A stretch of 64,000 nt of DNA, taken from assembly GCA_022578965.1 (NCBI GenBank), contig MU400593.1, positions 1 to 64,000 on the forward strand. The letters are read 5' to 3'. Source of the DNA: Xylaria sp. FL1777. Taxonomy: Eukaryota; Ascomycota; Sordariomycetes; Xylariales; Xylariaceae. Below, piece by piece: positions 11,261 through 25,100 of the stretch. Numbering within the stretch: position 1 is the first letter of the stretch; each line of letters starts with the position of its first letter. The notes under the pieces are model-generated. The model did no database searches. It was not told the DNA's origin and saw nothing but the letters and a program-made list of their open reading frames with translations. A program made the translations under genes and the position numbers.

Positions 11261-14200
11261 TTATATTTATTTTATATTTTTTCTGTTTTTTTTTTAATTA
11301 CTATTTGTATTATAATTATGTTGTTTAAACTTATAGTAATTAAAAGTAGTATATATAAATGTAGTTATAATTAAAGCTATAGTTATAAATATAAACGCGA
11401 AAAATTATTATAACTTGCTTTATGTTTAAATTTATTTAGGAATAAGTTTGATTTTACTATAAAACAAAACTTTAATGAACTTTTTTGCTAAAAGTTTAAT
11501 AATTTTAGTAATAAAAATAAAAGTTCTAACAGTTTGCTTTTTTTTTAAAATAGCTTTAATTTTAATAAAAATATAAATATTATTAAGCTTTTTATAGGTT
11601 AAAAAAAAAAAATAAAAATAAAAATAAAAATAATTTAGACTTTATAAATCTAAATAAAGATTTAAATACTGTTTTACGTAATTTTAATATAAATAACGCA
11701 AAAAATAAGTTTAATTTTAATGCAAATGTTAAAGTTTTTACGCTAGCTAAACGTTAGCTTGTTTTTATAATAATTTTTATTTGTAAACTTTATAAGCAAA
11801 CTACTAAAGCTAAAAATAAAAAGTATAAAACTATTAAAAAAGTAATAGTTCTAAATAGTTTATTAATGTATTAGCTTTATTTTAAGCGTTTTAAGGAAGT
11901 ATTTTAGCTAAAAAATAGCTTGTTTTTAAATATAGTTTATAAATTTAAAAACTTAAAAATAATAGCTTATATAAACTATATAAATAGCTATATTTTATGC
12001 AAGCTTATAAGTTAATTTATATTTATTTTAAATTAATTTTATTAATAAGTTAGCTATTTGCTATATTATATTTTAATATAATGCATATTTAAAAGTTGTT
12101 AAACTAGTTTGTTTATTTTTTTATTCTTTAAAAAAATAACTATAAAGAGGTTATTATAAATAAAAATTGTGCTATTATTTAAAAAACTTCGGATAATTAT
12201 TATGTTAACTTTATAGTTATGCAGTTTTGTTTTCTAAAAGCATTTTTATGTTTTTTGTTAATTTATAAAGCTTAGTTTTAATTAATTAGTAAAGTTAGCA
12301 ATATAAAAATAAATAGTTTTGTTTTTATTTTATATAAGGTTTAGCTAATAATTAATAATATAAAAACATTATGCTAAATATAAGCACTTAATAATAAAGC
12401 GCAAATTTTTAGCTTGCTAAACTATTAAGCTTTTTTATATAAGCGCTATAAGTAGCTTTATTTAAACTAATTTTATAAAATTTTTTAATAAAATTAAAAC
12501 TATTTTTAATGCTAGCAATATGCTTGTTTAATTGCACTTAAAGTGTAAGTTTTAAACTATAAATATATAGCTTAAAAAGCTGCTTTTATTTTTTTTAAAA
12601 AAAATATACGTAAAGCTATATTAATTATTACTAATAAGCATAAATAAAAATATTTAATAAGCTTTTTTTAATATAAAAATGTTTTAAAGTTTAATAATTA
12701 GTATTTTAAAGCTTTTTTATAAAAATTTTATAACTTGTTTGTAGCGTTTTTACGTATAGCTTATTAATAAAGCGTAAGTATTTTAAAACCTAAAGCAATA
12801 AATATAATTTTTATTATGCAATTAAAAACAAAAAAATAATTAATTAGTATATATAACGCAATTAAGCTTTAGTTTATAGCTAAATTAATAATGAATTAGT
12901 ACTATTTTGTTAGCTTAATAGCTTTGCTTTTTTTTTATAATTTAAGCGCTTTTTAAAGTTTTTAATTGTTTTAAAAGCTATAATATTAATAGTAAATATT
13001 TATTAATTATATTTAGTTAACTAGCTTTTTTATTTAATAAAATAATATTCTTTTTTATTATAAGTTATTTTACTTATTATATTTTTAATTTTTTATTTTT
13101 TTAACTTATTTTTAAGGTTTAATATAAGCAAACTATACTTATGTTTAGCTTTTTAAAGCTTAAGCAGCTAAATTAAAAAAAGAAAATAAAAATAGCTATA
13201 TTGTTTTAAAAAACTAATATAATATGCTTATAAACTAACTATAAAAAGAATTTAAAAAGATTTAATAAACTTAAATGTTAACTTTTTATTTTTAAACTTA
13301 ATATTTTTTATTAATAGTACTACTAAGTCTTTAGTTTTAAAAGTTATAAGTTTATACTTATTATTATAATATTTTATATATTTATTAGTTATAATTTGCT
13401 ATTGCTTTGTTATTTTATTTTTAATAGTTTATAATTTGTTAAAACGTTTTTATATAGCTAAGATTTTTTTTAATGTAAAGTTATTTTTAATAAACAAATA
13501 GAATTCTAGCATATAATTATATAAAGCTTTAAAAAATAATCGTTTAATTATAAAATTAATAGTAAAATTTATAGCAAAAAAAGCTTAAAGTAAAAGTTAA
13601 AGCTAATTAGTTTATTTATTATTTATAAAGCACTTAAAATAGCTTTTAATTATTTAGTTTATTTGTTTTATTTATTTATTAGTTTTAAAGTAAAATGCTA
13701 TTAAAAGCTTTTGTTTAACTTTTAAGTAATAATATAAATTAAACTAAAATTAGCTAGTAAAAATAAAGCTTTTATTAAAAATAATGCTTTTTAAGCTACT
13801 ATAAATATATTTAATTTTATAATAAAATAAAACTGCTAGCTTAACTAAAGTTATAATAATATTAATTAAAAATAAGTATATAAGCTTAATAAATTTATTT
13901 ATAATAATAAAAATAGCATTAATTAGTTTTTTTTTATAAAAAGTTTTTAGTAAACTTATAATAAAGTTTATAAATAGCTTTTATATAAGTTTATTAAATA
14001 TTAGCAAAGCGTTAAGTTTACTATATTTTTAGTAATATTTTGCTTTAGTTTTAAAGCAAATTATATAGCTTTATATATATTTTTTAATATTTAGTTTTAT
14101 ATTGCTTTAGTAGAACTTTTGTTATAATAGTTTTAAAGTATAGCTTTAGCTAAAATGTTTAGCTAAAAAATTATTATAATATAGCTTAATAAATTAAAAA

Positions 14201-17200
14201 TATATAGCTTTTTTAAAAGAAATATAAATTTTGTTTTTATAGTAAACTAAAGATTTTTTTATTAATTATTAAAGATTTATAAGCTTTTTTACTTTTAATC
14301 GTTTTATAATTGCATAATATTTAAGGTTTTTTTTTTTAAACTTTTTAAATAAGGTTTTTTAGCTTTTTAAAAGCTTTTAGATTTTTTAATTTTTTTAAGC
14401 TTGCAGCTATTTATACACGCAAATATATAACTACTTAAATAAAAAAAGTTTTTTTAGCAAATATAGCTTTAAAGTATAAAGCTTTAGTTTAAATACTAAA
14501 GTATAAATTAAGAACTTTAACTTATTATGCTATTACAACTTTTTTTTTTAACATTAAAAAAATATTAATATTATTAAGCAAAATAGCTATATAATTAAAA
14601 CAGCGCAAAAAAAAATTAGCTTTGTTTTTTTTGCTTGCTTAATATTTAATAATAAAGTTAAAAAAAGCTAATAATAAATATTAATAAGCTTGCTTTTTAT
14701 TAAGCTTTAGCGTTTTTATAAACGCTTAAAAATTAATATAATTAGTTAATACTTTAACTAGTAAATTGTTTTTTTATAAATAATGCTATTAGTACTTAAA
14801 GCAATTTATTATTACAAGCATTTTTTAGTTAAACATATTATATTATATTTTTTTTTCGAATAGCTTTTAAAAATAAAACATAACTAGTTTAAAAATGCTT
14901 TAATTATTTTGCTAAAATAAATTTTTTGCAAAAGCTACTTTAAAAGAATTAGTTTTTAGTAATATTTGTTTTTTAAAGTTAAAATATATAAAAAAAATAG
15001 CTTGTTTAAATGCATTTTAAAAGTTTTTAAAAGCTTTTCTTTTAAAACTATTTAAAAAGATTTAATTTTCTTTTATTTTTATTATATTTTTTTTTAAATA
15101 TTTAAATAAAAGCGTAGCAATATAAAAATACCTGTTTATAAAACAGCAATAAAAATTACAAAACTTTAAAAATTATTATAACGCTTAATAAATATTTAAT
15201 ATAAATTATTGCTAAATAATGTTTATATATAAAAAGTTTATTTTGATTTTTTAGCTAAAAATAATATAACTTAAAAATTTAATTTTTTTTTAATAAAATT
15301 AGCACTTAAATAGCTTAGCATATAGTTTTGCTTTTTATAGCTTTTTAATAATGTTTTAAATATGTTTTATATAAAAATTTTTATTTAAAAAAAAAATAAG
15401 CACATTATTAAAATATGCAATATAAAATATATTTATTATATTATTAAGTGGTTTTTATATATAACTTTAAAAAGTAATAAAAATATTTAATAAACTTATA
15501 AGCATAACTAGAAATTTATAATAGCTATAGCATATATAAAATGCTATTTTTTACTTATTTTTTTTTTAAATGCGTAAGCAATAATAAACGTTTTTAAAGT
15601 TAATTTTACTAAAGATTTTAGCTTTTAAGATTTTATTAAGCAACTTTAAAATAAGTAGTAAAGTATATTAATTTTTGCGTATAATTTAATTAAGTTTTTT
15701 ATAGTTTATATATAAACATAAGCTTTTATTTTTTTTAAGTACAAAAAGAATTAAAGCGTTAGTAAAGCTAGTAAACTTTTTAATTTTTTTTGCTTTTAAT
15801 ATTTTATTAAGCTATTTTTGTAGTTTTTTTAACTTATTTTAAGCTAATAAATATATAAAAAAATAAAGTATAATTACGTTTTTTTTTAGCTTAATAGCAA
15901 AGTTTTCTTGCTTTAATTATAATAATATGTTTGCTTTACTAGTATTAAAAAACTTAAATAAATTATAAAACTTTTTTAGAATTGCTATAAAATTAAAGTA
16001 ATTAAAGCTTTTTTTTAACTTTTTAAGCTATATAAGTTTAAATAATTAAATAATAGCATAACAGTAAGCTTAGTTTTAGTAAGCTTTTATAAACTTAGTT
16101 AAGCTAAATATTTTTATTTAAAAGCAGCATAATTTAAAAAACTATTAATTAATGCTTAAATTTAGTATAATTTTTTTATTTTTTAAAGTAGTTTAAAATA
16201 ATAAAAAAAAGCTACTTTTAAAGCAATAGTTATAATTAATAGCTATATATATATGCTTAATTCTGCAAGTAATACTACAACTATTAATTAATTTGCAAAT
16301 AATTTAATAAGTTTTATAAATAAAAAATCTACTTTTAATAGTATGTTATAATATAAATATATAAAAAAATGCTTGTTATAATTTATAATAAAAAGCAAAA
16401 ATAAAACTAATATAATTATATTTAGCATATAAATTAAAATTAATATAAGTTTTAATAAGTAGTTTTATAAAGCTAATAAAATAAATAGTACAAAAAGTAT
16501 AAAAACAGCATAAAATAAGTATATAAAGTAATAACTTTAGCTTAAAACTTATAGCTAGTATAGTTAATGCTAAGCTTATTATTTGTTTTTTAAGTTATAA
16601 TATTATAGCTTTTATAAAAAAAGTATATAAAATTTTAATTGCTATTTTTAGTTTTTTTTATTTATGTTTTAGTTTTTATTTACTTAGATTTTTTAAATAG
16701 TTTGTTTTTAAGTAATATTATTATTATAGCTAGTATAACTACTAAATCTATTATTTTTATTATTATTATTATTATTATTACTTTTAAGCTAAAAGTAATT
16801 AAAAATAATATAACTAAATTATTTATAGCTATAATAAATAAAGTTTTTATAAAAGTTTAAATTTAAATTACTTTTATTGTTATTTTAAAGTTAATTTAAA
16901 AAGGTTTTAAAAATATAACAGTTTTTTAAAGTATAAGTATTATTAGTATTACTTTAGTTATTTATATATCTTTAGTTTTAGTACTAGCTATAATTTTTAG
17001 TATTATTACTTTTATAGTATTAATTTTAGCTTTTATAGTTATTATTGCTTTTATAAAATTTTAGGTTATTATTATTATAGCTATTATTATAATTATTGCT
17101 TTTATAATAGTAGTTTTAGTTATTAAAACTAATATTATTGTTTTTATAGCTAGTGCTAATATACTAATTATTAGTTTAGTTTTGCTTAATATTTAAAGTT

Positions 17201-18389
17201 AATTTATTAGTAATTTAAGTAATATTTAACTCTGGTTTTTTTTTACTGCAGTTTAAGCGTTATTTTTTAGTTATTAGTTTTTAGCGTTATTATATAGCAT
17301 TAATTATATTAGCTTATATAGTTAGCAATAAGTTATAATAGTTTATTAGTTTTTACTAAAGTAATATACTTAGTTTTTAATAGTATAATAAAGCTTTTTT
17401 GCTTTTGTTTTAGCAAACATTTTAAAGTTTAATATTAATAAAGTATTAATTAAACAGTTTTAAGTTTTAGTTAGCTTATTAACTTATTTGTTTTAATTAT
17501 ACGCTTATGCTAGCTTATAAAAAAGTAAACTATTTAAGCAAAGTTTTAATTTAGTTTAAAAATACCTTTTAGTTAATTTTAAATTGTTTTTTTTTTAAGG
17601 TTAATAACTTTTATAATGCTAATTAATAAGCATTTTTATAGTTTTAGTTTATATTATTATATATATATAAGATTTTGTTTTTATTACAGCAAAATTTTTA
17701 ATTAGCTTTTTTAAAAATAGTTTAAAGTTCTTTTATTTACTTTAGCTAGCGTTAATAAGTAAATTTTATGCTAAAAAAGTTATAATTAAACTTTAATAGT
17801 TAGCTAAAATTAGCATTTTTAAATAAGTAGCACTAATAGTAATATAAGCAATTTTAACATAATTAATATTTAGGTTTTTTTTAATTATGCTTTTTATTAA
17901 AGCTAAAACATAAAAGGTTATTATTATTACTAAAATTTTTATATTTTTGTTTTTAACCTAAGTTGCAAAATTATTTTTTAAGGTTTAAAAGGTTTTTTTG
18001 TTTTTTTAAAAATGTTGTTTTTTAGTTTTTTTGTTTACTTAATTATAAAATAGAAGTAATACAAGCTGTTTTTAATTTTAAGGCAATTTGTTTGCTTTTA
18101 TTTTTTTGCTGCATAACTTATTGCTTTAGCTTTTTAATTTTAGTTAAAAGCTATATAATTTATATTTGCAACAGTTAAATATTAGTACTTAAAGCATTAA
18201 ATAATTATTGTTTGCTTAAGCTTAGTTTTAGAAATAATTTATGCTAAGTTTATTTTTAGTTTATTATTAAAGTTTGTTTTAAAAAAAAGCTATTAAAAAT
18301 AGCACTAGCTTATATAATTAGTTAGTATTTAGCTATTTTGTAGTATAACAAAGTATTATAAGTAATTTTATTTTAAAAAGCTTTAAAAT
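11261..18389 (-). pseudogene. ALPHA copy 1 gag-pol remnant (Ty3/Gypsy)
   Basis: Minus-strand reading gives a reverse transcriptase motif at 15394-15418, seen as AYFNNVLIF, where the family has AYFDDVLIF; both Asp codons are now Asn. It is followed by the usual downstream stretch with a KxxKCxFxxxxIxFL-like spacing (about 15300-15360). At about 13600-13690 the integrase core reads FKTNK-stop-IKQIN, corresponding to the QTDGQTERxN signature, and then an ending that fits LLLxAEFAxN. Gag should lie toward 16500-18300. An (AAT)n stretch at about 16755-16785 encodes an Asn run (probably once Asp or Ser/Asp), typical of disordered gag. The tail of the element continues at 3212-3550 beyond nested BETA. 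A plus-strand 73-codon frame at 16639-16860 is a shadow of the gag repeat. Confidence 0.85.
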
Positions 18390-18582
18390 TGTTATAAAAA
18401 ATATAAAGCATTAAAGGTTAAATATAATAGTTAATATATCTTTAGTTTTATAGTAAATATTTAACAAAACTAAAGCTTAAAAAAAAAAAAAAACTTTTAT
18501 AAAATAAGTATAAAAAAAATATCTTATATATATATATAACTTGTAATATATGCTAAAGTACTTAAGTAGCCTAGTTATAACA
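18390..18582 (-). repeat. ALPHA copy 1, 5' LTR (193 bp)
   Basis: It is the full-length partner of 3019-3211 and ends CCTAGTTATAACA immediately before the ATTGT target duplication. It is the 5' LTR, given minus-strand coding. Confidence 0.92.
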
Positions 18583-18587
18583 ATTGT

Positions 18588-18878
18588 TTAAATTTTTAAT
18601 ATTTGTTTATTATTAATAATAAATAATATAATAAAGGTTAATTAATATTATATAAATAGTTATAAAAGTATATTTTTATTATTTAATAAAATAATGTTAT
18701 ATAAGCTAAGTTAGCTTTAAAACGCTTTATATATGTTATTTTTAAGCTTAAATAAACTACTTAAAAACATTTTATTAATTTGTTTTATAACTTTTTGTTT
18801 AATTAAAAAATTATATTTATAGCTATTAATAAGCTTTATATAGTTTATTAATAAAAAAATTTCTAAATTACATATTTT
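18588..18878. other. Old flanking DNA between ALPHA copy 1 and EPSILON
   Basis: This A+T-rich interval continues the old DNA of 2231-3018 and resumes at 33861 after EPSILON. The 72-codon minus frame at 18717-18935 crosses the EPSILON boundary and so is not a gene. I see no other structure. Confidence 0.5.
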
Positions 18879-18883
18879 AATAT

Positions 18884-19187
18884 TAAAATAAAGCAGTGTA
18901 ATTACGCAAGATTTACTATAACACTTTAATTGCAAGAAAATAAGTCATAACTTACGTATTTAAGCAATTAGGCTATATATAAATTAGAAAATTAAATGAT
19001 TAATTAAAAGGCTATCTAACAATACAAATAAAGCAACTATAGCTAATTTTCATAATATTAAGCGTAATTGTTAAGTTTATACTTTAAAATTTAGCATAAT
19101 ACTTATATTTTTATTTTTACTATATAACTTAGCTTAAACTTATTTTAACTAGCTAGTTAGCTTATTTAGCTACTTTATTTTATTTTA
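18884..19187 (-). repeat. EPSILON 3' LTR
   Basis: It aligns with 33553-33856 throughout, including the shared string starting TTAAGCAATTAGG and the ending AACTAGCTAGTTAGC...CACTTTA. Differences are C/T and G/A, and this copy is the more A+T-converted of the two. Confidence 0.88.
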
Positions 19188-22100
19188 ATCTTTTTTTATT
19201 AAAATATAGCTGCTTTTAGTTTATTTTAATACTTATAATTATATAGTTTTTCATTTTTATTAGCGTTTTTTAAACGAGGTTAATATTATTTTTTTTTGCT
19301 TATTTAGTTTTATAAGTTCTTTTTTATTTTTTTTGCTACGTTTAAAAGTAGCTTAAGCTTTAGCGCTTATAAAAGCATTATAGCTTTATTAAAACTAGTT
19401 TTAGCTTTTTTACGTATTTAAATATATAAGCAGAAGCTTTTAAAAATACTTAGCGTTTTTTTCGTAAAAGTGCTTATAAAAAGTTTATATTTCTTTTTTT
19501 TTGAACTATTAAGCTTAGCTAAGTTTTATATTTAGCTTACTATACTTAAAAAAAAAAATATTTGCAAAAATCTTTATAGCAAAATAACTTTATACTACTA
19601 AAACGTTTTTATATTGCTTATAATGTAACTTTTTTAATATAATTGTTGGTTTTTTTTACTAGAAACCTTTTTTGCGCTTTAAAGTAAAAAGCACTAAAAA
19701 AACAAAACAATTAACTTTTAGTCTTTTTTTTAGCGTTTTTTTTTTATTTTGTATATTTTTAACGCTTAATAATAAAAAAGCTAACTTATTAAATTTAAAA
19801 AAAGTTACCTTTAGTTCCTTTAGGAAATAATAAAGCTTAGCGCTTATTAAAAGCAATAAATGCAGATCTTTTTACAACTTAAAGCTAAAGTGCTTTTTAA
19901 GGTTTGCTTTTAAAAATTAAATAAGCTGTTTATAATTTTCTTAATTATTAATACTTTTTTTTAAATACTAGCTTATTAAGTTGCAAAACATATAATATAA
20001 ATATAAAGCTTTAATAAACTTATATATATAATTATTACGCTAGCAAAAACAAAAAAGTATAAAATAGCTTAATATAACCCTTATATTAAAGTGTTTTATT
20101 GTTTAATATTTTTGCAATCTTTAAAAAACTTGTTTGTTATTTTTATTAGTAGTATATTTAAAGTTTAAAATATATGCTACTTCTAAAACAATATTAATAA
20201 AAATAATAATTTAGTAATTATTTAAGCAATATTTTATTATAAAATATTTTATTTAAGAAGTTGCAGCAATTATTACAGCTTATTTTGCGTTTTGCTAATT
20301 TATAAAAAAATCTTTTATAAACTAGCTATACTTAAGTTTAATATTTATTTTTAAAGCTTTAGCTTTTTTATTTATATATAGCTAAAGCAATACGTTTAGT
20401 AAAGCTTTTATTTTGTGTTTATTTAGCTATTTTTTAGCGTTTAGCTTTATAAAGATATTCGTAATATAAATAGCTTTAATTTTTTATTCTGTAGTGTTTA
20501 CTTCGTAAAAGTTTTTATAGCAGCTATAAATAGCAAGCCTTTTTTAGTAATTTAAATACTTTTGTTTATACTAGTAGGTTTTTTTAGCAACTGTTTATTG
20601 TTCTAAAAGGAAAGTTTTTAGCTATTGCTTTTTATTATTTTTATATATTGTTTTTAAAACTTTATTTAACAAAGAATAATAAGCTAGCTTTTGTTTATTA
20701 TAAAGCTTTAGTTTATTAAAATGTTTTATATTATTATTTTCTTAATAATTATTTAAAGCTTTTTTTAATAGTAGTTTTTTTAGGGATTTTATAAATAATA
20801 ACTGCTAAATATTTAGTTTTTGTACTGCAGGTTTTTATTTTTTATATAGTTTTAGCTTTATTGCTAAAACTATTAGATTTTTTATAAACATAACATTAAA
20901 TTTATTAAAGCAAAAATTGTTATTTTTGCAGTGTTTTTTAATTCTAAATAAATACTATATTAATATTATAAAACTTTTTATAGCTATAAATCTTAATATT
21001 TAATTTATAGCTTATAAAAATGCTTTTAAATATTTAGTTTTTAGTTTAAGCATATAAAGTAGCGTTTTATTTGCGTTTACTAAGCGGTTTTATGCAATAA
21101 AGTATGCTATAAAAGCTTTTCTTTAAAAATTAAGCGCTTTTTTATTAAGCAACAAGTTAAAAATATAAAAAACTTCTATTAAAATTATATATAGTACAAA
21201 CTACTAATATTTTAACGCTTTTTTATTACAATACTTTTTATGTATTAAATATATTATTTTTTTTTATATTTGTTAAACTAAGTCTAAAAATAAGTTTTAG
21301 CAAGTTTTGCTATTTTTAAAGAACGCATAGCTAAAGTGCTCTTTTAGTACTACTTTTTCTTTTTTTTTTAGGTTTTTAAAAAACAAACTTTTTATAAAGG
21401 TTACTTCTTTTTGTATAAAATAAAACTCTAAAACGGACTTTAAAAAAACATTAACTAAAAAAAGCAATATGTTTTTTAGCTAAACATTTTTTGCATTTAG
21501 TTTTTTAATTTACAAAAAAAGCTAGCAAGCTAAATATTTTTTATACTTTAAATTCTTAATAATTACTAGCTTTTTTTTAAAGCTATTTCTAAAAAGCTGT
21601 TAGTTTTTAAAAAGAAGCTTTTTATAATTAGCAGTTAAGTTTATATATACATGCTTATTTTTTTTTTTTTTTGCTTTTTTTTTAAAGTCTGCTATTTTTT
21701 ATGCTAGTTGCTTATATGCTTTAGTATTAAGTGTTAGCTTTATAAAACTTTCAAGAAAAAATACTTTTATTTTTAGTTAATTTGCAGTACTAATAACTTC
21801 TTTAAAAATAAAAAATGTAATAATTAAAAGCATATATATATAATAAAAGCAATTTCTAATAATATTTAAGCGTATATATACTTTTGCTATGTTTTGCAAT
21901 CTAGTAAAAAATGCAAGCAAGTTAGAAATTTTAATATAAATTAAAAGTGCAAAAGCAAATAGTATAAAAAGTATAAAATATAAATATTAATATTAGTATT
22001 GCTTGCTTTATGTAGTTTAATATTTTTAATTGCTAATTTAAATTATTACTTTTTAGTAATTATAAGATTTCCTAAATATAAATGCTAAAAGCATTTATGC

Positions 22101-25100
22101 TAAATATAAGAAGTTAAAACTTATTAAGTAAATAAAATAGCAAAGTTAAGTATAAGTAAAAAGTTTAATAAAGCAAATATAATAAAAAAAAAGCTAAAAT
22201 ACGTATTTTTAAACTAATATACCTTTTTTTTACAAACTTACTACATTATTTTTAATTTATTAATTAATTATTTTATTGCTAAAATAAATCATTAATTGCT
22301 AAATGTTTTTATAATAATTATTTTTTATATATTTATGCTAGTATTAATTAAAAAATAAGCAAGTAAAGTAGTTCTAGTTAGCTAAATAGTTACTTTTTAA
22401 CTTTTTTTTAATATACTTATGATTTACTTTTTTAAACATTTATTATTACTAATAACAAAGTAAGTAATTTAAGCTTTAGTAAATATAAAGGAAAAGCTTG
22501 TTTCTTTTTTTAATTTGTTTTTTTTTAAGTAGTTTTAAAGCTTAGATTTTTTCTGCAATTTTTTTCTTTAATGCCTAAGTTTTTAAATTACTTAAATTAC
22601 GTTTTTATTATAAAGTTTTTATTTTTAAGTAGCATAATTAATGCTTGCTTAATTAAGCACTTAAAAAACAATTTTTGCGTTATTAATAAAGTTTTAAACA
22701 ATCAAAAAGCATTATAGCAGTTAACTAATATTTAAGAAATTAATACTGCTTAGCTAATAAACAGTTGCACTTGTAATATTTAAAAAGTTAAGTTTACTAA
22801 CAAATAGCAAAATATACGTGCTTTTTTTTTTTTTTTTTTTATTATGCTGCTTTTTTTTTTTTTTTATTTAGCTAACTTTTTTTGTTTTATATAACTAAGT
22901 ATTAAGCTATTTGCAGATCAAAATTTTCAGTAGTAATGCTAGCAGCAAGTATGTTTAATAAAAAGTTAGTTATAATTTTTTTTATATATATTATATAAAT
23001 TAACATATTTAAGCTAGCTTTAGCTAAATAAAAAAGCAAAAACATTTAAAATTTTGCTTATTATATATAAAAACAACTAAAAGCAGTTTTTAAAGCAAAT
23101 ATATATATTGGATTTTTTATAACTTTTATTAACTTATAGCTATGTTTATATAGCTGTTTAAAATACAAAATGCCGTACTTTATAAGCATTATAAATAATT
23201 ACTAATAATAGCTAAAAGCAAAAAATATATAAAGCTTTATTTTTTCTTTTTTTGCTGCACTATTTTAAAATAAAAGTTTAGTACGTATGCTAACTACGCG
23301 TTTATTATTTAGTTATAAAACTGTTTATTTTATAAATCTAAAAGTAACGTAGCTAAATATTTTAAGGCTAATATAGTAACTATAGTAGTTAAAAAAAATC
23401 TTACGTTTAAAAACTTTAAAAAATAAATAGTTTTAACTAAAAATACTTTTGTTTGTTTAACTAAAAAAAAAACTAAATCAAAACACAAATTAAAGCGTTT
23501 TTTTTAAGCTAATCTTATTGCTTAGCTTATTAAAAGTAATATTAGTAAGCAATAATTCAGTATTGCTTAAAAAATTAGTATAACGCTTAAATATTTAAAG
23601 AAATAGCTAAAAAAATAAATTAAATAAATTATATAAGGTAAAATAAAATAAAAAAATTAAACGATTTACTTATATAGCAATGTTTTTTTTAATATAATTT
23701 GCAATTATTTTTCCTTATTGCATAGCTTATAAATTTTTTTTTAAGCGTAATAAATAAAAAAAAAATAGTTATTATATAAAAAGTTAAGTTATAACATTTA
23801 TAAAAGCAAATATATAAAACTTCTATAACAAAAAAATTAAAAATATACAAAATAAAAATTATTAATACTAAATCGTTAAATCTTTTTTTGTTTTTTTTTT
23901 AGTTTTTATTTTTTTAGCTTTATATAATTAAATAATTTTGCTTAATTTTTTATAATAAAGTTTTATTTTTGCTAAGCCTGCTTTAAACTTTGCTTAAACA
24001 TTTGCTATTTTACTAAATGCTTATTATTGCTTAATAGCAGCTTTAAGTTATTACTAGTAGTTTAAATGCGTAAAATATAAACTAGTAACTTTTTAAGGTA
24101 TAATAATAGTGTTTTTTGCTTTTTAGTAGTTCTAAAGTTTTTATTAAGTATTAAATAGTTTAAACTAAAAGCAAAAAAAACTGTTTAATTTTAAATAAAA
24201 GTAATAAAGCAATTAAAAGTAAGAAAACTTATATGCAAGCGTTAGTGCAATAAAATAAACTTAAGTAATTAAAACTAATAAGCAGTTTTTATTTTTGTTT
24301 TTTTTGTTTTTATGCATTTCTAAAAAAAAGCAATAATAATTTATACTAGAACTAAGCTATTTAACTATCTAAAAAACGTTAAAATAAAATAAAAACTTAT
24401 GTTTTTAGCGTAATAATAAAAAAAGTACTAATAAACTAGCTGCTATAAAACTAATAAATATAAAACTAATAAAAAGAAAGCTATAAAAAACGCGTTTAGT
24501 TTTAAGCAAAAAAAAATAGTTTTATATATTATAACTTAATTATATAAACTTATATAATTAGTAAAAATAAAAAACAAAACAATTAGTAAAAAAACAAAAA
24601 ATAAAAAAGAAAAAATCTATTGCTTTAGCTTTTATTAGTTATTACTTTTTAAAGCGCTTTATAGTATAGTAACTAAAAAAATAAAGTAAGCTGTTATATT
24701 TTTTAGCATTTAAAATGTTTAAAGCGCTAAAAGTTATACTACAGCTTTTATAAACTTAAAAAGCTTTTATAACTTGTTATATTTTTTTTATTTCTTGCAG
24801 CTTAACTACTATAGCTTTAATTATTAAAGGCTTTATTATTTTAGTTTAGTTCTTAATAAATAGCTATAGTACTAGTAGTTCATACATTAAAGTTAAAATT
24901 TTCTAGTTTTTAATACTTTTAGTTATTTTATATAAATTGCTTTAATTTTTTAAAAAAAAACAGCTTTTTTAATTTTTTGCTAGTTAGTTTTACTAATTAG
25001 TATTGCTTATAATTAATATTTTTCTTAACTTTATAAAAGCTAATTTATTTATATAGCAGCTTTTTGTTGTTAAATTTATTTATTAAAAGCATAGTATTAT

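Larger units (their letters stand above)
3019..18582 (-). mobile_element. ALPHA copy 1: Ty3/Gypsy LTR retrotransposon, RIP-degraded, carrying nested BETA copy 1
   Basis: The element is bounded by 193-bp LTRs at 3019-3211 and 18390-18582 and by a perfect 5-bp target duplication ATTGT (3014-3018 and 18583-18587). It starts TG and ends ...TAACA. Removing the nested BETA element leaves about 7.86 kb, matching ALPHA copy 2 once its own nested element is removed. Coding is on the minus strand, so the 5' LTR is the right one. A T-run at 3216-3229, next to the left LTR, is the expected polypurine tract on the minus strand. Integrase and reverse transcriptase motifs in Gypsy order confirm the class. 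The reading frames are destroyed by RIP, so the element cannot encode its own proteins. Confidence 0.93.

Noticed and set aside
16200..16330. Copia-type RNase H in ALPHA on the minus strand
   Set aside because: A short stretch (VVVLLAELS) looked like the VALSSAEAE motif, but its position would be before reverse transcriptase, and both the YFDD and integrase motifs are Gypsy-type in Gypsy order. Chance or gag sequence is likelier.
16639..16860. 73-codon plus-strand open frame, with an equal-length twin at 60810-61031, as a conserved small membrane protein
   Set aside because: The two are the same position in the two ALPHA copies. The frame is the Phe/Ile-rich complement of the minus-strand gag region with its Asn run, so both conservation and hydrophobicity are by-products.
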